A stretch of DNA of 33,151 nt from Hydrogenophilales bacterium (lineage in GTDB: Bacteria > Pseudomonadota > Gammaproteobacteria > Burkholderiales > Thiobacteraceae). Location: the NCBI GenBank assembly GCA_016235775.1, contig JACRIU010000065.1, positions 1-33,151 on the forward strand. Reading direction: 5' to 3'. Shown here one piece after another: positions 14,578 to 23,910 of this stretch. Both the position numbers and the translations under genes were made by a program. Each line of letters begins with the position of its first letter. Positions within the stretch are counted from its first letter, which is position 1. The notes under the pieces are model-generated. The model saw only the letters and a program-made list of their open reading frames with translations. It ran no database searches and was not told the DNA's origin.

Positions 14578-15195
14578 TTAGGCGGGAACCGCCATCCCCT
14601 TCGTCACGGCGGGCCGTAATGAGATGCGTTCGAACCAAGCTTTGACGTGGGGGAAATCCGCCAGATTCACGCCATGCCATTCGTGGCGCGCGACCCAGGG
14701 GTAGATCGCGATATCGGCAATCGAATACTCGTTTCCAAAAAAGGAAACTTCGGATAGCCGTTGATCGAGTACGCCATAGAGGCGGCGAACTTCTTTGGTG
14801 TAACGCTCGATGGCATAGGACACGGGTTGCGGCGCGAATCGTAAAAAGTGGTGCGCTTGACCGAACATTGGCCCCATGTCGCCCAATTGAAACATCAGCC
14901 ATTGCAGGGTGATATAGCGCGTGCGCGGATCGCTTGCAAGATAGCGCCCGTGCTTTTCTGCCAGATAAATCAGAATCGCGCCCGAATCGAACAGGGTAAT
15001 GGGTTTCCCCTCCGGTTCATCGCTATCGACGATGGCGGGGATTTTCGCGTTGGGGTTGATCGCCAGAAACTCGGACGTGAATTCTTCGCCCTGCGTAATA
15101 TCGATGGCGTGCACGCGATAGGGCAGGCCAAGCTCTTCGAGCATGATGGAAATTTTGCGGCCGTTGGGGGTGGGCCAGGTGTAGAGGTCGATCAT
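14578..15195 (-). CDS. Glutathione S-transferase, Nu-class (YfcG/YghU-like)
   Basis: A 205-residue GST. The N-terminal thioredoxin-like domain begins IDLYTWPTPNGRKISIMLEE (residues 2-21), in which the T-P-N-G-R-K pattern is that of YfcG-like disulfide-bond reductases. It has the cis-Pro segment KIPAIVD (51-57) and DSGAILIYLAEK (69-80) for glutathione binding. The C-terminal helical domain contains SIADIAIYPWV. YfcG-type proteins reduce disulfides with two glutathiones and act in the cytoplasm. It lies 22 bp after cca and 3 bp before archease. The exact substrate is unknown. Confidence 0.88.
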   Translation of the reverse strand: MIDLYTWPTPNGRKISIMLEELGLPYRVHAIDITQGEEFTSEFLAINPNAKIPAIVDSDEPEGKPITLFDSGAILIYLAEKHGRYLASDPRTRYITLQWLMFQLGDMGPMFGQAHHFLRFAPQPVSYAIERYTKEVRRLYGVLDQRLSEVSFFGNEYSIADIAIYPWVARHEWHGVNLADFPHVKAWFERISLRPAVTKGMAVPA

Positions 15196-15217
15196 TTAGT
15201 GTCCCCCAATCCAACCC

Positions 15218-16432
15218 CTACAGTGCTTTCAACACCGCATCGCAGCGTGCCGCGAACACCGCTTGCTTGATCGCCTCGCCGCCTTGGTGCTGCTGGGCGA
15301 TGGCTCCTGCATCGACCTGCGCGGCAATTTGATAGGCGTGGGCCAAGCGCTCCGCCGCGACAAAGCGCTTGCCCGGATAGCCCGGACGGCCCCAATAATC
15401 GGCGGCGCAGGCTTGCAGGAATTGTACGAAGCGCGGCGGCTGGCGAAAGGCATCGACTTGCTGCAACAGCTTGACCAAGGCCTCGGCGGGCAGTTGATCG
15501 GCGTTGTGCACCTCGCCGTGCCAGCGCGCGACCAGCACCGCCAATTCGGCGCAATCGCTCGGCGCTTTGATGCGGCGCGACAGGGCTTGCGCCAAGGCGA
15601 CGCCATGCGCTTCATGCCCGTTATGATTCGGCCACTGCGCTTGCGGCGTGGCGCCTTTGCCCAGGTCGTGGCATAGCGCGGCGTAGCGCACCGGCAGCGC
15701 AAATCGCTTGGCCGCCGCCATATCCAGCACCAGCATCACATGCACGCCGGTGTCGATCTCGGGATGGCTCTTGGGGTTTTGCGGCACGCCGAACAGGCAA
15801 TCCACTTCCGGCATGATTTTGGCGAGCGCCCCGCAGGCGCGCAGCACGTCGAACAGGCGCGAGGGTTTCGCTTCCATCAAACCGCGTGAGATTTCCTGCC
15901 AGACGCGCTCGGGCACCAAGGCATCCGCTTCGCCGCTGTGCACCATCTCGCGCATCAGCGCCAGCGTCTCCTCTGCGACAGTAAACTCGGTGAAGCGCGC
16001 GGCGAAGCGCGCCACGCGCAGGATGCGCACGGGGTCTTCTGAGAACGCCGGGCTGACATGGCGCAGCACGCGCGCGGCGAGATCACGCTGGCCGCCGTAG
16101 GGATCGATCAGCGCGCCGGTTTCGTCCTTGGCGATGGCGTTGATGGTCAAATCGCGCCGCGCCAGATCTTGCTCCAGCGTGACTTCGGGTGCGGCGTAAA
16201 CCTGAAAGCCCTTATAGCCGCGCGCGGCCTTGCGCTCGGTGCGCGCCAGCGCATATTCCTCGTGGGTTTGTGGATGCAGGAACACCGGAAAATCCTTGCC
16301 CACCGGCTGATAGCCTTGACGCACCATCTCCTCCGGCGTCGCGCCGACCACCACGAAGTCACGGTCCTGCACCGGCAGGCCGAGCAACTCATCGCGTACT
16401 GCGCCGCCAACTGTATAAGTCTTTATCGACAT
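15218..16432 (-). CDS. cca: tRNA CCA-adding enzyme with HD domain
   Basis: A 404-residue class II CCA nucleotidyltransferase. The head domain has GGAVRDELLG (9-18) and the catalytic DxD at D23 and D25 (VQDRDF), followed by RRDLTINAIA (92-101) and a neck motif EDPVRILRVARFA (132-144). The C-terminal half carries an HD phosphohydrolase motif, H255-D256 in ALCHDLGKG, as in the E. coli-type multifunctional enzyme, which also has 2'-nucleotidase and phosphatase activity. It adds or repairs the 3' CCA of tRNAs. The following GST, archease and rtcB genes on the same strand make an RNA-repair theme, which may be coincidental. Confidence 0.95.
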   Translation of the reverse strand: MSIKTYTVGGAVRDELLGLPVQDRDFVVVGATPEEMVRQGYQPVGKDFPVFLHPQTHEEYALARTERKAARGYKGFQVYAAPEVTLEQDLARRDLTINAIAKDETGALIDPYGGQRDLAARVLRHVSPAFSEDPVRILRVARFAARFTEFTVAEETLALMREMVHSGEADALVPERVWQEISRGLMEAKPSRLFDVLRACGALAKIMPEVDCLFGVPQNPKSHPEIDTGVHVMLVLDMAAAKRFALPVRYAALCHDLGKGATPQAQWPNHNGHEAHGVALAQALSRRIKAPSDCAELAVLVARWHGEVHNADQLPAEALVKLLQQVDAFRQPPRFVQFLQACAADYWGRPGYPGKRFVAAERLAHAYQIAAQVDAGAIAQQHQGGEAIKQAVFAARCDAVLKAL

Positions 16433-16461
16433 GAGAGAGATTCGTGCTTTTTGTGAAATAT

Positions 16462-16544
16462 ATTTTCACCACGGAGTACACAGAGGACACGGAGTTATTC
16501 GTTAACGATTTTCCTCCGCGTCCTCTGTGTACTCCGTGGTGAAT
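16462..16544. repeat. Long word-echo palindrome (CGGAGGAC type)
   Basis: The left arm 16462-16494 and right arm 16512-16544 are nearly perfect inverted copies (about 31 of 33 positions) built from the words CACGGAG, TACACAGAGGAC and their complements. The centre is itself a palindrome, TCGTTAACGA. It fills the gap between the NDUFA9-like gene stop and the cca start, both on the minus strand, so cca mRNA could carry a large hairpin in its leader. Confidence 0.85.
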
Positions 16545-16556
16545 AGAAATACAGAA

Positions 16557-17624
16557 TCAACGCCGCGCGCTGCAGCGGAACCGATCGTAGTGCGAATGCT
16601 CCACACCCAGCGCGAGGTATTTCGGCGCGATCACTTCCATCGCCGCGGGCTTGAAGTCGAATACGGCGGGGAAATCGCAGGCGCACACACTATTGCCCAG
16701 CAAGGCGTAGTAATCGTCGCGCGTCATAAGCTTGCCGGGCAGGATTTCCAATAACCATGCCTGAAAATAAGAGAGCCGGTCATTGAGCGAGAACAGCGGA
16801 CGCTTGATGCCTTGCAGTTGCGCCACATAGGCTACCAGTTGTTGCAGGGTGTAAACCTTGGGGCCGCACAGATCATATGCTTGGTCATAGGTCGCGAGGT
16901 TCTCCAGGCTCTGCACGAATGCGCGCGCCACATCCTCCACGTACACCGGCTGCAATTTCGAATGGCCGCAGGCCAGCGCCATGACGGGCAAGCGCCGCAG
17001 CAGGCAGGCGAATTGATTGAGAAAGGAATCTTCCGGACCGAAAATCACCGAGGGACGAAACACCGTGACCGCCATGCGCTGGCCGCGGGTGAATTTCGGG
17101 CCGTCGAGATACCAGCGTTCGTTGTCAGAGTGCGGCTGCGCGGCCTCGCGCACCAGCGCCTCGCCCGCACCTTTGGAGCGCAGGTAGGCGCTCTTCGAGG
17201 TGGCGTCGGCATTCAGCGCGCTCATGTGCAGCACGCGCTTGATGCCGTGCTTGGCGCAGGCCTGCACGATTTTGCGCGGCAGCTCGATGTGCGCTTGATG
17301 AAAATCGCCGCGCCGCGCACTCGGCTTGTCGATGCGCCCGGCGTTTTTTTCGTGCAGGATACCGGCCAGATTGATCACGGCATCCATACCTTCCAGCAGC
17401 AGGCTCAGCGCCATCGGGTCGTGAATATCGGCCTCGATCACATCCACGCCGGGCAGCACGATCAAATCCTTGGCGCGCTCGCGATGCCGCGTCGGCACGC
17501 GCACCTCGTAACCGCCGCTGTGCAGCAAATGCACGATATGGCGGCCGACGAATCCGGCGCCGCCGATGACGCAAACCTTGCGAATCCTGGGTAGCGCCGC
17601 GCTCTGATTTGCTTGCGAATTCAT
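16557..17624 (-). CDS. NDUFA9-like NAD(P)-binding epimerase-family protein
   Basis: A 355-residue atypical short-chain dehydrogenase of the complex I NDUFA9 family. The dinucleotide-binding loop is GGAGFVG (21-27). Other family marks are AVINLAGILHE (84-94), RVLHMSALNAD (134-144), YLRSKGAGEALVR (147-159) and FRPSVIFGPEDSFLNQF (about 190-206). It lacks a full classical YxxxK with a serine partner in the usual places. In mitochondria the homologue is an accessory subunit of complex I; the bacterial proteins are of uncertain function. Adjacency to cca is something I recall from other betaproteobacteria. Its start is followed downstream by the palindrome at 16462. Confidence 0.88.
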   Translation of the reverse strand: MNSQANQSAALPRIRKVCVIGGAGFVGRHIVHLLHSGGYEVRVPTRHRERAKDLIVLPGVDVIEADIHDPMALSLLLEGMDAVINLAGILHEKNAGRIDKPSARRGDFHQAHIELPRKIVQACAKHGIKRVLHMSALNADATSKSAYLRSKGAGEALVREAAQPHSDNERWYLDGPKFTRGQRMAVTVFRPSVIFGPEDSFLNQFACLLRRLPVMALACGHSKLQPVYVEDVARAFVQSLENLATYDQAYDLCGPKVYTLQQLVAYVAQLQGIKRPLFSLNDRLSYFQAWLLEILPGKLMTRDDYYALLGNSVCACDFPAVFDFKPAAMEVIAPKYLALGVEHSHYDRFRCSARR

Positions 17625-17649
17625 AACGATCCTAATGATCTCAATTTCA

Positions 17650-17812
17650 TTTTCACTACGGAGGACGCGGAGGAAAAGCGAAGAACGGGCGTTACCGCAA
17701 AGGACGCGAAGGTGCGCGAAGTAAATCTTTCAAAGGTTTTTCTTGACGACCCTTCGCGTCCTTTGCGGTGAAATCGCTATTGCTTTTCCTCCGCGCCCTC
17801 CGCGTCCCCCCC
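17650..17812. repeat. Nested pair of word-echo palindromes
   Basis: An outer palindrome has its left arm at about 17650-17680 (words CGGAGGACGCGGAGG, AAAAGCG) and its right arm at about 17774-17810 (CTTTTCCTCCGCG, CCTCCGCGTCC). Inside lies a second palindrome with arms at 17693-17713 (ACCGCAAAGGACGCGAAGG) and 17749-17771 (its complement). The inner one resembles the element at 534-601 and the outer the one at 30805. This is what insertion of one element into another would leave. It occupies the gap between yggX and the NDUFA9-like gene. Confidence 0.8.
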
Positions 17813-17842
17813 TGGTTCAAATGTCGTTTTTGGGAAACGCGA

Positions 17843-17865
17843 AAGGCCGCTAATGTAGCGGCCTT
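17843..17865 (-). terminator. Probable terminator downstream of yggX
   Basis: AAGGCCGCTA and TAGCGGCCTT form a perfect 10-bp stem with a 3-base loop, 38 bp past the yggX stop. On the minus strand it is followed by TTTCGCGTTT, a weak T-rich tail, so it fits an intrinsic terminator of the yggX transcript. Confidence 0.6.
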
Positions 17866-17903
17866 CATCGGGTGTTGGCGAACTTTGTGACCGTTTCTGA
17901 CGC

Positions 17904-18182
17904 TTATTTGCCTTTGCCTTGGGGCACGAAACCCGCCGGCATTTCGCTGCCGCCGCCAAAAAAATGGCCTTCCATCTGAGCCGCCAAGTACTGGCGCGCC
18001 TTGATATCCGCCAGGTTCAGCCGATTTTCGTTCACCAGCATGGTTTGCACCTTGATCCAGCCTTGCCACGCCTCCTTGGAAACGTTCTCGAAAATTCGCT
18101 TGCCCAGTTCACCGGGATAGGGGGGGAAATCCATGCCTTCCGCTTCGCGGCCGAGTTTCACGCAATGCACCATACGCGCCAT
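17904..18182 (-). CDS. yggX: YggX, Fe(II)-trafficking / oxidative damage protection protein
   Basis: A 92-residue YggX with the family start [16 protein letters not shown] (Cys7 conserved) and [20 protein letters not shown] (about 20-39). It ends in the usual QMEGHFFG (about 69-76) plus a Gly/Lys-rich tail. The protein protects iron-sulfur proteins from oxidative damage in the cytoplasm and may bind Fe(II). In many betaproteobacteria yggX lies next to argA (from memory). Here the GGDEF-EAL gene and three PhnD-like genes separate the two, suggesting these were inserted later. Confidence 0.95.
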   Translation of the reverse strand: MARMVHCVKLGREAEGMDFPPYPGELGKRIFENVSKEAWQGWIKVQTMLVNENRLNLADIKARQYLAAQMEGHFFGGGSEMPAGFVPQGKGK

Positions 18183-18247
18183 GATCTTGCCTTTCAGGAA
18201 TATCTTAAAAACGCTAATGATAGCGCAAATAACAAAATTCCAGGCGC

Positions 18248-21091
18248 TCAGGAAACCTTGGTCAGCGCAGGGTGTTGGCCACGCGGCATGTCGAGATGGT
18301 AGCCCTGCACCAGATCGACGCCGAACGCTTTCAGCATCGCCAGGGTTTCGGCATCTTCCACGAACTCGGCCACGGTGATTTTTCGCATGCCGCGCGCCAC
18401 GTCCACGATGGATTTAACGAACACCTGGTTGTCGCGGTCGTTGGACAGATCGCGAATGAACAGGCCGTCGATTTTGAGAATGTCCGCCTTCAGGTGCTTG
18501 AGGTAGGCGAAGGAAGAAAAACCGGTGCCAAAATCATCCAGGCAGACGCGGCACCCGGTTTGGTGCAGCGCTTCGATAAAGCGCTGCGCGTCGTGCAGGT
18601 CGGACACCGCCGCGGTCTCGGTCAATTCCACCAACAGGCGGAACGGCTCCACCCCATGTTTGCTCAACTCCTCGGCGATGAACTGCGGCAGCATCGGATC
18701 GTCGAAAGAGCGTCCGGAAATATTGACCGCGAGCGAGGGAATGTCGCGCGACTCGGCGAGCAAAGCAACGCTTTGGCTGATCACCCAGCGATCGATATCC
18801 AGCACCTTGCCGGTTTTTTCCGCCAAGGGAATGAAGTGGCCGGGCATGATGATGTGCTCCGGATTGCTTTCATCGACCATGCGCACCAGCACTTCGAGGT
18901 GGGACAGCGCGCCGTCGACGGCGCTGTACACGCCTTGAAAATGCAAGCGCAGAAGTTTTTTCTCCAGCGCATTGCTGATGCGTTCGTTCCAACTGAGGCG
19001 CGACAACATCTCGCGCGAGGCGTCGAGGTCGGAGCGGTAGATGCGCCAAGCGTTTTTGCCCGCCTCTTTCGCCTGATACATAGCCGCGTCGGCATGGGCG
19101 ATCAGGTCTTCCGCACTATCCGCATGCTGGGGATAAAGCGCGATGCCGAGACTGGTGGTGAGCCGGATATTCTGGCCTTCGAAGCGGAAGGGGATTTGCG
19201 AAATCGAACGCACGATGCGCTCGGCCAGCATCGCCGCCTCGCTCTCGGTGGCGTCCGGCACCAGCACCGCGAATTCATCTCCTCCCAGGCGGCTGAAGAT
19301 TTCGTTGCGCCGGATCAGCGTGCTGACCTCGCCCGCGACGCGAATCAGCATGGCGTCGCCGGCGCGGTGGCCGAAGGTGTCGTTCACATACTTGAACTCG
19401 TCCAGGTCGAAGAACAGCAGCGCGCCGCGCGAATTGCGCCGGTCGGAATCCACCAGCATGCGCCCCAATTCTTCCTGGAAGCGATGGCGGTTAAACAGGC
19501 CGGTGAGCGAATCGCGCTCGGCGAGGTAGATCAACTGCTCCGCGGTTTGGCGCTCGCGCGTGACGTCTTCGTATATCCACAGGCGGCCGATGAAGCGGCC
19601 CTCCCGATCGCGCACCGGGTAGGAAAGCTGCGTCACCACGCGGCCGTCGGCCATGACGATTTCGAACGTCTCCGACACCTCGTGCGTATCCATCACGAAC
19701 AAAATGTGCTTGGAAAAATGATCCGGGCGCGCCAGCACGTTGGCGGAAAAACCGAGCACCTCGGTGGTGAGCCGCCCCGCGAGCTCGATGTTGTCGCGGA
19801 TCAGCCAGACGCGGCGGAACGCCGGGTTAACGTAGATCACGCGGTTCTCCGCGTTTTCGAACAGAATACCGATATTCATGGCGGAGAGCAGCGAGCTCAT
19901 GCGCGCCTGCTCTTGCTGCGCCTGCTCCAGCAAGCGACGCTGAACATCTTCCGATTGGCGCAACTCCTCGACCGCCTCTTGCAGCACGAACTCGGCTTGC
20001 TTCAACTCGGTCACATCGCGAATGCTGCTGCGATGTCCGAGAAATTCTTGGTTAGGGCCGTAAATCGGCTGCCATGACATCGCCGCCCAAAAGATATCGC
20101 CCTCCTTGCGCCGCATGCGGAACTCGAATGCCTCGCCCATGCTGCCCTTCACCGCGCGCCCGAATTCCTTCAGCACGCGCTCGCGATCCTCCGCCACGAT
20201 AAGCGTGGTGGGAAAATCCGCCATCGCCAAGCACTCCTGGGGGGTGTAACCGGTCAGCCGCTCTACCGAGGAATTCACCCAAATCAGCTTGCCGCCCGGA
20301 TCAATCCAGTTTTCCCAGTCATAGGTGTAGTCGGCGATGGCATGGAATTTGGATTCGCTCTCGGCCAGCGCCTCCATCCGCTGGCGCACCGCCTGCGACA
20401 TTTGATTCATGGCTTGCGTCAGCACCCCCACTTCGTCGTCGCTTTTCACCGCCAGTTTGACATCGAAATCACCTTGGGCGATTTGTTGGCTGGCGCGGGT
20501 GAGCAAGCCCAGGTGACGCGTGAGCCAAATGCCGAGCCCCGTGAGCAGGAGCAATGTCAGCAATACTTCCGCCACTGCAATAAGGGTGCTTTGCTGCGCC
20601 AGGCGCTGCTTGCTCATGAACAGGCTGTCGAGCGAAATCCCATAGCGCAGGTCGCCGTACTTCTGGCTGGCGAACTCGATCGCGGCGTGGGTGTTGAACG
20701 TGCGGCCGGCAGCGGCGTCTACCACCGCGATATCCTTATCCAGCACGGGCAAGGGCCGGCTGCGATCCCAGCCCACGGACACGACGGTCTTGCCTTGGTT
20801 ATCCAGCAGCACCAGATAAGTGACGCCCTTTTCGGTTTGAATCTCTTTCAAGATCTCGCCCAGGGTCGCATAGTCGCGCTGGGCCATGGGGCCGACCAGG
20901 GCGGCGTTGAACAGCGGCTTTAAATTGTCATCCTTGAGTTTGGCTTGATCCACCAGACTGGTATCGATCAAGCGCACGCTATTGCCCACCAGCAGCGTGA
21001 GCATGACAATTTCCACCACGACGCTGGCCAGAATCAGCTTGCTGCGCAGCGATTTAAAAACCGAGAAGTTGAACACTGAGCGAATCCGCAA
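18248..21091 (-). CDS. Membrane receptor with HAMP, two PAS, GGDEF and EAL domains
   Basis: A 947-residue cyclic-di-GMP enzyme. Order: transmembrane helix (about 17-40), periplasmic sensor (about 41-165), second helix (about 170-190), HAMP (about 190-245), PAS (250-365), coiled segment, PAS (395-510), GGDEF (515-685; GGDEF 603-607 intact), EAL (700-940). The inhibitory I-site is RRNE rather than RxxD. The EAL motif is EVL (733-735), but the other key residues are present: N790, E823, D852-D853, K873, E909 and QGY at 929-931. It may both make and break c-di-GMP. The frame opens with TTG at 21091 without a clear ribosome site; GTG at 21076 is an alternative. Three PhnD-like periplasmic proteins are encoded just upstream and could load its sensor domain. 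Confidence 0.9.
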   Translation of the reverse strand: MRIRSVFNFSVFKSLRSKLILASVVVEIVMLTLLVGNSVRLIDTSLVDQAKLKDDNLKPLFNAALVGPMAQRDYATLGEILKEIQTEKGVTYLVLLDNQGKTVVSVGWDRSRPLPVLDKDIAVVDAAAGRTFNTHAAIEFASQKYGDLRYGISLDSLFMSKQRLAQQSTLIAVAEVLLTLLLLTGLGIWLTRHLGLLTRASQQIAQGDFDVKLAVKSDDEVGVLTQAMNQMSQAVRQRMEALAESESKFHAIADYTYDWENWIDPGGKLIWVNSSVERLTGYTPQECLAMADFPTTLIVAEDRERVLKEFGRAVKGSMGEAFEFRMRRKEGDIFWAAMSWQPIYGPNQEFLGHRSSIRDVTELKQAEFVLQEAVEELRQSEDVQRRLLEQAQQEQARMSSLLSAMNIGILFENAENRVIYVNPAFRRVWLIRDNIELAGRLTTEVLGFSANVLARPDHFSKHILFVMDTHEVSETFEIVMADGRVVTQLSYPVRDREGRFIGRLWIYEDVTRERQTAEQLIYLAERDSLTGLFNRHRFQEELGRMLVDSDRRNSRGALLFFDLDEFKYVNDTFGHRAGDAMLIRVAGEVSTLIRRNEIFSRLGGDEFAVLVPDATESEAAMLAERIVRSISQIPFRFEGQNIRLTTSLGIALYPQHADSAEDLIAHADAAMYQAKEAGKNAWRIYRSDLDASREMLSRLSWNERISNALEKKLLRLHFQGVYSAVDGALSHLEVLVRMVDESNPEHIIMPGHFIPLAEKTGKVLDIDRWVISQSVALLAESRDIPSLAVNISGRSFDDPMLPQFIAEELSKHGVEPFRLLVELTETAAVSDLHDAQRFIEALHQTGCRVCLDDFGTGFSSFAYLKHLKADILKIDGLFIRDLSNDRDNQVFVKSIVDVARGMRKITVAEFVEDAETLAMLKAFGVDLVQGYHLDMPRGQHPALTKVS

Positions 21092-21220
21092 AGGAGAAAT
21101 CGTTTTATTCGATTTTTTTCTAAATTTTCCGCTATGTCATGGGCGGCAAACGGATGCTAGCACGGCCTGCTGGAGATGACCATTACCGCCGGCGGGCGCA
21201 CCCCATCCGTCCGTATCGCT

Positions 21221-22105
21221 TCACGGCTGCGTGGTTTCCAGCAGCCGCTTGAGTTCCTTGAGATAGGGATCCATGCTTTTCAAATCCGCCTCGTCGATCG
21301 GTCGCATCCCTTCAAACCCGGCGTCATGGAGGAAGGCGCGGCCCGCCGCCGTTTCGGGAAATTTCAGCAGCGCCGCTTTGATATGCTTGATCGACTGTCC
21401 CAGCCGCGGATGCGCCAGATACATCACATGCGGCACGGGGACGGTTTGCGCGATGACGCGCACGCCATTCTGCAGTTCAGCGGGCATCTGCGCCAAGGCG
21501 GTGCTTGAAATGATCGCCGCCTCCACCTCGCCGTTTTGCACCGCCAGCACCGCATTATTATGCGAGGCCACATCCCGTATGCTCGCGGAGCCTTCCGCGT
21601 CCAGCCCGCTATCGCGCAGCAATTGCCGCCCCATGATGGTCACCAGCGCAAGCTGATTCGGCGTCGCAATCCGTTTGCCTTTGAGCGCCGGCAAGCCTTG
21701 GATCGGCGAATCGCGCGCCACCACCACCATGCCGCGCAATTCGCGCGTATACATCGCCAGCGGAATATAGCCCGCCCCGCGCTGCGCCAAGCGCGCAAAA
21801 TGCGGCGGCGTGACCACAATGTCGTACACGCCGCGCTGCGTCTCGTCGGTATAAGCCTTGTAATTCGGCGCCGTGAACAAATTGACCGGGCGCCCCATCT
21901 CCTGCGCGAGATAGGCGCGCACCGGCTGGTATAAATCCAGCAAGGCCCGTGTGCTCAGATAGGGGAAAACCCCCATATCCAAGGGACGAAAATCCGCGGC
22001 TTGCACGGCGGGCGCGGCGAGCGAGGTGAAAACGAACAGCCATGCGCGGCCTGCCAAGCGGCGCCGCCAGCGCATGACCGTTGCCGCCAGACTGTGCATG
22101 GTCAT
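21221..22105 (-). CDS. PhnD-like periplasmic binding protein, copy 1
   Basis: A 294-residue solute-binding protein of the PhnD/phosphate-phosphite-phosphonate type. The open frame continues to 22144, but the ATG at 22105 follows a clear AGGGAGG and opens a signal peptide (RWRRRLAGRAWLFVF, cleavage near AVQA-A). Family marks are GVFPYLSTRALLDLYQPVR (about 44-62), VNLFTAP, DIVVTPPHFARLAQR and VARDSPIQGL. It should bind a small anion or organic ligand in the periplasm. No ABC permease or ATPase genes are nearby. It is very similar to copy 2, which ends 63 bp upstream of this start, and the GGDEF-EAL gene follows downstream. Confidence 0.85.
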   Translation of the reverse strand: MTMHSLAATVMRWRRRLAGRAWLFVFTSLAAPAVQAADFRPLDMGVFPYLSTRALLDLYQPVRAYLAQEMGRPVNLFTAPNYKAYTDETQRGVYDIVVTPPHFARLAQRGAGYIPLAMYTRELRGMVVVARDSPIQGLPALKGKRIATPNQLALVTIMGRQLLRDSGLDAEGSASIRDVASHNNAVLAVQNGEVEAAIISSTALAQMPAELQNGVRVIAQTVPVPHVMYLAHPRLGQSIKHIKAALLKFPETAAGRAFLHDAGFEGMRPIDEADLKSMDPYLKELKRLLETTQP

Positions 22106-22168
22106 TCCCTTGCCCTCCCTAAAACCGCATGGCTTACCGGACATCGCTCCCCCTCCTTTGCCGCCGCT

Positions 22169-23014
22169 TCATGGCTGTGCGGTTTCCAGCAAATGCTTGA
22201 GTTCCTTGAGGTAGATATCCATGCTTTTCAAATCAGCCTCATTGACCGGGCGCATCCCTTCGAAACCATTGTCCTTGAGAAAGGCGTTGCCCTCCGCCGT
22301 TTCCTGAAATTTCAGCAGCACCGCTTGGATGCGCTTGATCTCCGCCTGCCCGAGCCGCGGATGGGCCAGATACATCACATGCGGCACCGGGGCCGTTTGC
22401 GCGATGATGCGAAGATTTCTTTTCAGTTCCAGGGGCATCTGCGCCAATGCGGCATTTTCCGTGATCGCCGCGTCTGCTTGGCCATGTTGTAGCGCGAACA
22501 CCGCGTTGTTGTGGGAACCCACGTCCAGCATGGTCACCGCGCTTTTCGGCGGCAAGCCGTTTTCGCGCAACACTTGCTGGCCCATGATCGTTACCAGCGC
22601 GAGCTGGCTCGGTGTCGCGATCCGCTTGTCCTTGAGGTCTTGCAAGCCCTGAATCGGCGAATCGCGCGCCACCACGACAATGCCGCGCCATTCACGCGTG
22701 TATATCACCAGCGGGACATACCCCCCCTCGCGCTGCGCCAGGCGCGCAAAATGAGGCGCCGTCATCACGATGTCGTACACGCCCCGCTGCGTCTGCTCGG
22801 CGTAGAGCTTGAAGCTCGGCGCAGTGAACAGATTTACCGGGCGGCCGGTCTCCGCCGCAAGATGCAGGCGCACCGGTTGATACAGATCGAGCAACGCGCG
22901 CGTGCTGAGATAAGGGAAGACCCCCAGCTCGATCGGGCCGGAAACCGCCGCCAACGCCGGTTGCGCCAAACCGAGAAGCAGGATCAAGCCCGGCAGGAAT
23001 CTTTTCGCATGCAT
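22169..23014 (-). CDS. PhnD-like periplasmic binding protein, copy 2
   Basis: A 281-residue PhnD-like protein. The ATG at 23014 (MHAKRFLPGLILLLGLAQPA, a good signal peptide) lies 4 bp after the stop of copy 3; the longer frame to 23092 would overlap copy 3 and lacks a signal sequence. The mature part, from GVFPYLSTRALLDLYQPVR through VNLFTAP and VMTAPHFARLAQR to RIATPSQLALVTIMG, is close to copy 1 (roughly 70% by eye). This points to a recent tandem duplication. Same presumed role: periplasmic ligand capture. Confidence 0.85.
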   Translation of the reverse strand: MHAKRFLPGLILLLGLAQPALAAVSGPIELGVFPYLSTRALLDLYQPVRLHLAAETGRPVNLFTAPSFKLYAEQTQRGVYDIVMTAPHFARLAQREGGYVPLVIYTREWRGIVVVARDSPIQGLQDLKDKRIATPSQLALVTIMGQQVLRENGLPPKSAVTMLDVGSHNNAVFALQHGQADAAITENAALAQMPLELKRNLRIIAQTAPVPHVMYLAHPRLGQAEIKRIQAVLLKFQETAEGNAFLKDNGFEGMRPVNEADLKSMDIYLKELKHLLETAQP

Positions 23015-23018
23015 CGGA

Positions 23019-23864
23019 TCAGGGCGCCCCTTCCAAGAGGCGCTTCGTTTCCGGCAAATAGGGATCGAGCCGGCGCAGTTCGCCCGCGGCAACCGGAATC
23101 AAACTGCCGAAAGCCGTGTCCGCCAAAAACTGCCGGCCCTCCGGCGTGTTTTTCCCGAACTGCAAGAGTTGTTTTTTCAGGCGTTCGGTCTCGGCGGCTC
23201 CCAGCCGCGGATGCGCGAGAAAAACCAGGTTGATATACTCCCCCGTGTCCACCAGGGTGCGCACCGTGTTGCGCAACGCTTCCGGCATCTGCGCCAACGC
23301 GGCGGGCGCGGATATCGCCGCCGCGGCTTCGCCATTCTGAACCACCTGCAACGCCGAATTGAACGAGGGCGCTTCAACCAGTTGGAATTCCATCTCCGGG
23401 TGCAAGCCTTTTTCCTTCAGGTATTCGATGCAGAGGATGGAAGCCAGCGACAGCCGGTCCGGCACGGCCACCTTCTGCCCGCGCAAATCCTGGATGCCCT
23501 GCATCGTGCTATTGCGCGCCACCATGATCAGGCCGCGCGCGCCGCCGCCGTAGCGCGCCAACGCGATATAGCCATATTCCTTTTGCAAAATCCGCGCAAA
23601 ATGCGCCGGCGTAATGACCAGATCGAAATCGCCGCGGGCGCTGCTTGCTTGAAAGGCCTTGAAGCCGGGCGCCGAATAAAGCCGGGTTGGCCGCGCCAAA
23701 CTTTGTTCTAAATGTTTGCGCAGGGGCTCGTAGGTTGTCACCAGCGTCCGGGCGCTGATATAAGGCGCCACCCCGGCTTCCAAAAGCTTGCCTTGCGGCG
23801 CCTCCGCCGCATGGGAAAGCCCTATCGAGCATATCAGCAATCCCAGAACGAGCCCTGCTTGCAT
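23019..23864 (-). CDS. PhnD-like periplasmic binding protein, copy 3
   Basis: A 281-residue PhnD-like protein, more diverged than copies 1 and 2. The ATG at 23864 has GGGGGAGGG just upstream and opens a signal peptide (MQAGLVLGLLICSIGLSHAA). Marks are GVAPYISARTLVTTYEPLR, LVITPAHFARILQKEYGY and VARNSTMQGIQDLRGQKVA. It is first of the three tandem copies and lies 46 bp downstream of argA, with a GC hairpin in the gap. Whether it binds the same ligand as the other copies is unclear: the pocket-forming segment differs (SAPGFKAFQ rather than TAPxxKxY). Confidence 0.85.
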   Translation of the reverse strand: MQAGLVLGLLICSIGLSHAAEAPQGKLLEAGVAPYISARTLVTTYEPLRKHLEQSLARPTRLYSAPGFKAFQASSARGDFDLVITPAHFARILQKEYGYIALARYGGGARGLIMVARNSTMQGIQDLRGQKVAVPDRLSLASILCIEYLKEKGLHPEMEFQLVEAPSFNSALQVVQNGEAAAAISAPAALAQMPEALRNTVRTLVDTGEYINLVFLAHPRLGAAETERLKKQLLQFGKNTPEGRQFLADTAFGSLIPVAAGELRRLDPYLPETKRLLEGAP

Positions 23865-23910
23865 CAAACCCTCCCCCTTCACCTACCCCCTCCGCTCAGG
23901 CGGGGCAGCT

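Noticed and set aside
18272-20077. Long plus-strand open frame of 601 codons
   Set aside because: It lies fully antisense to the GGDEF-EAL gene, is a by-product of high GC codon use, and shows no family resemblance.
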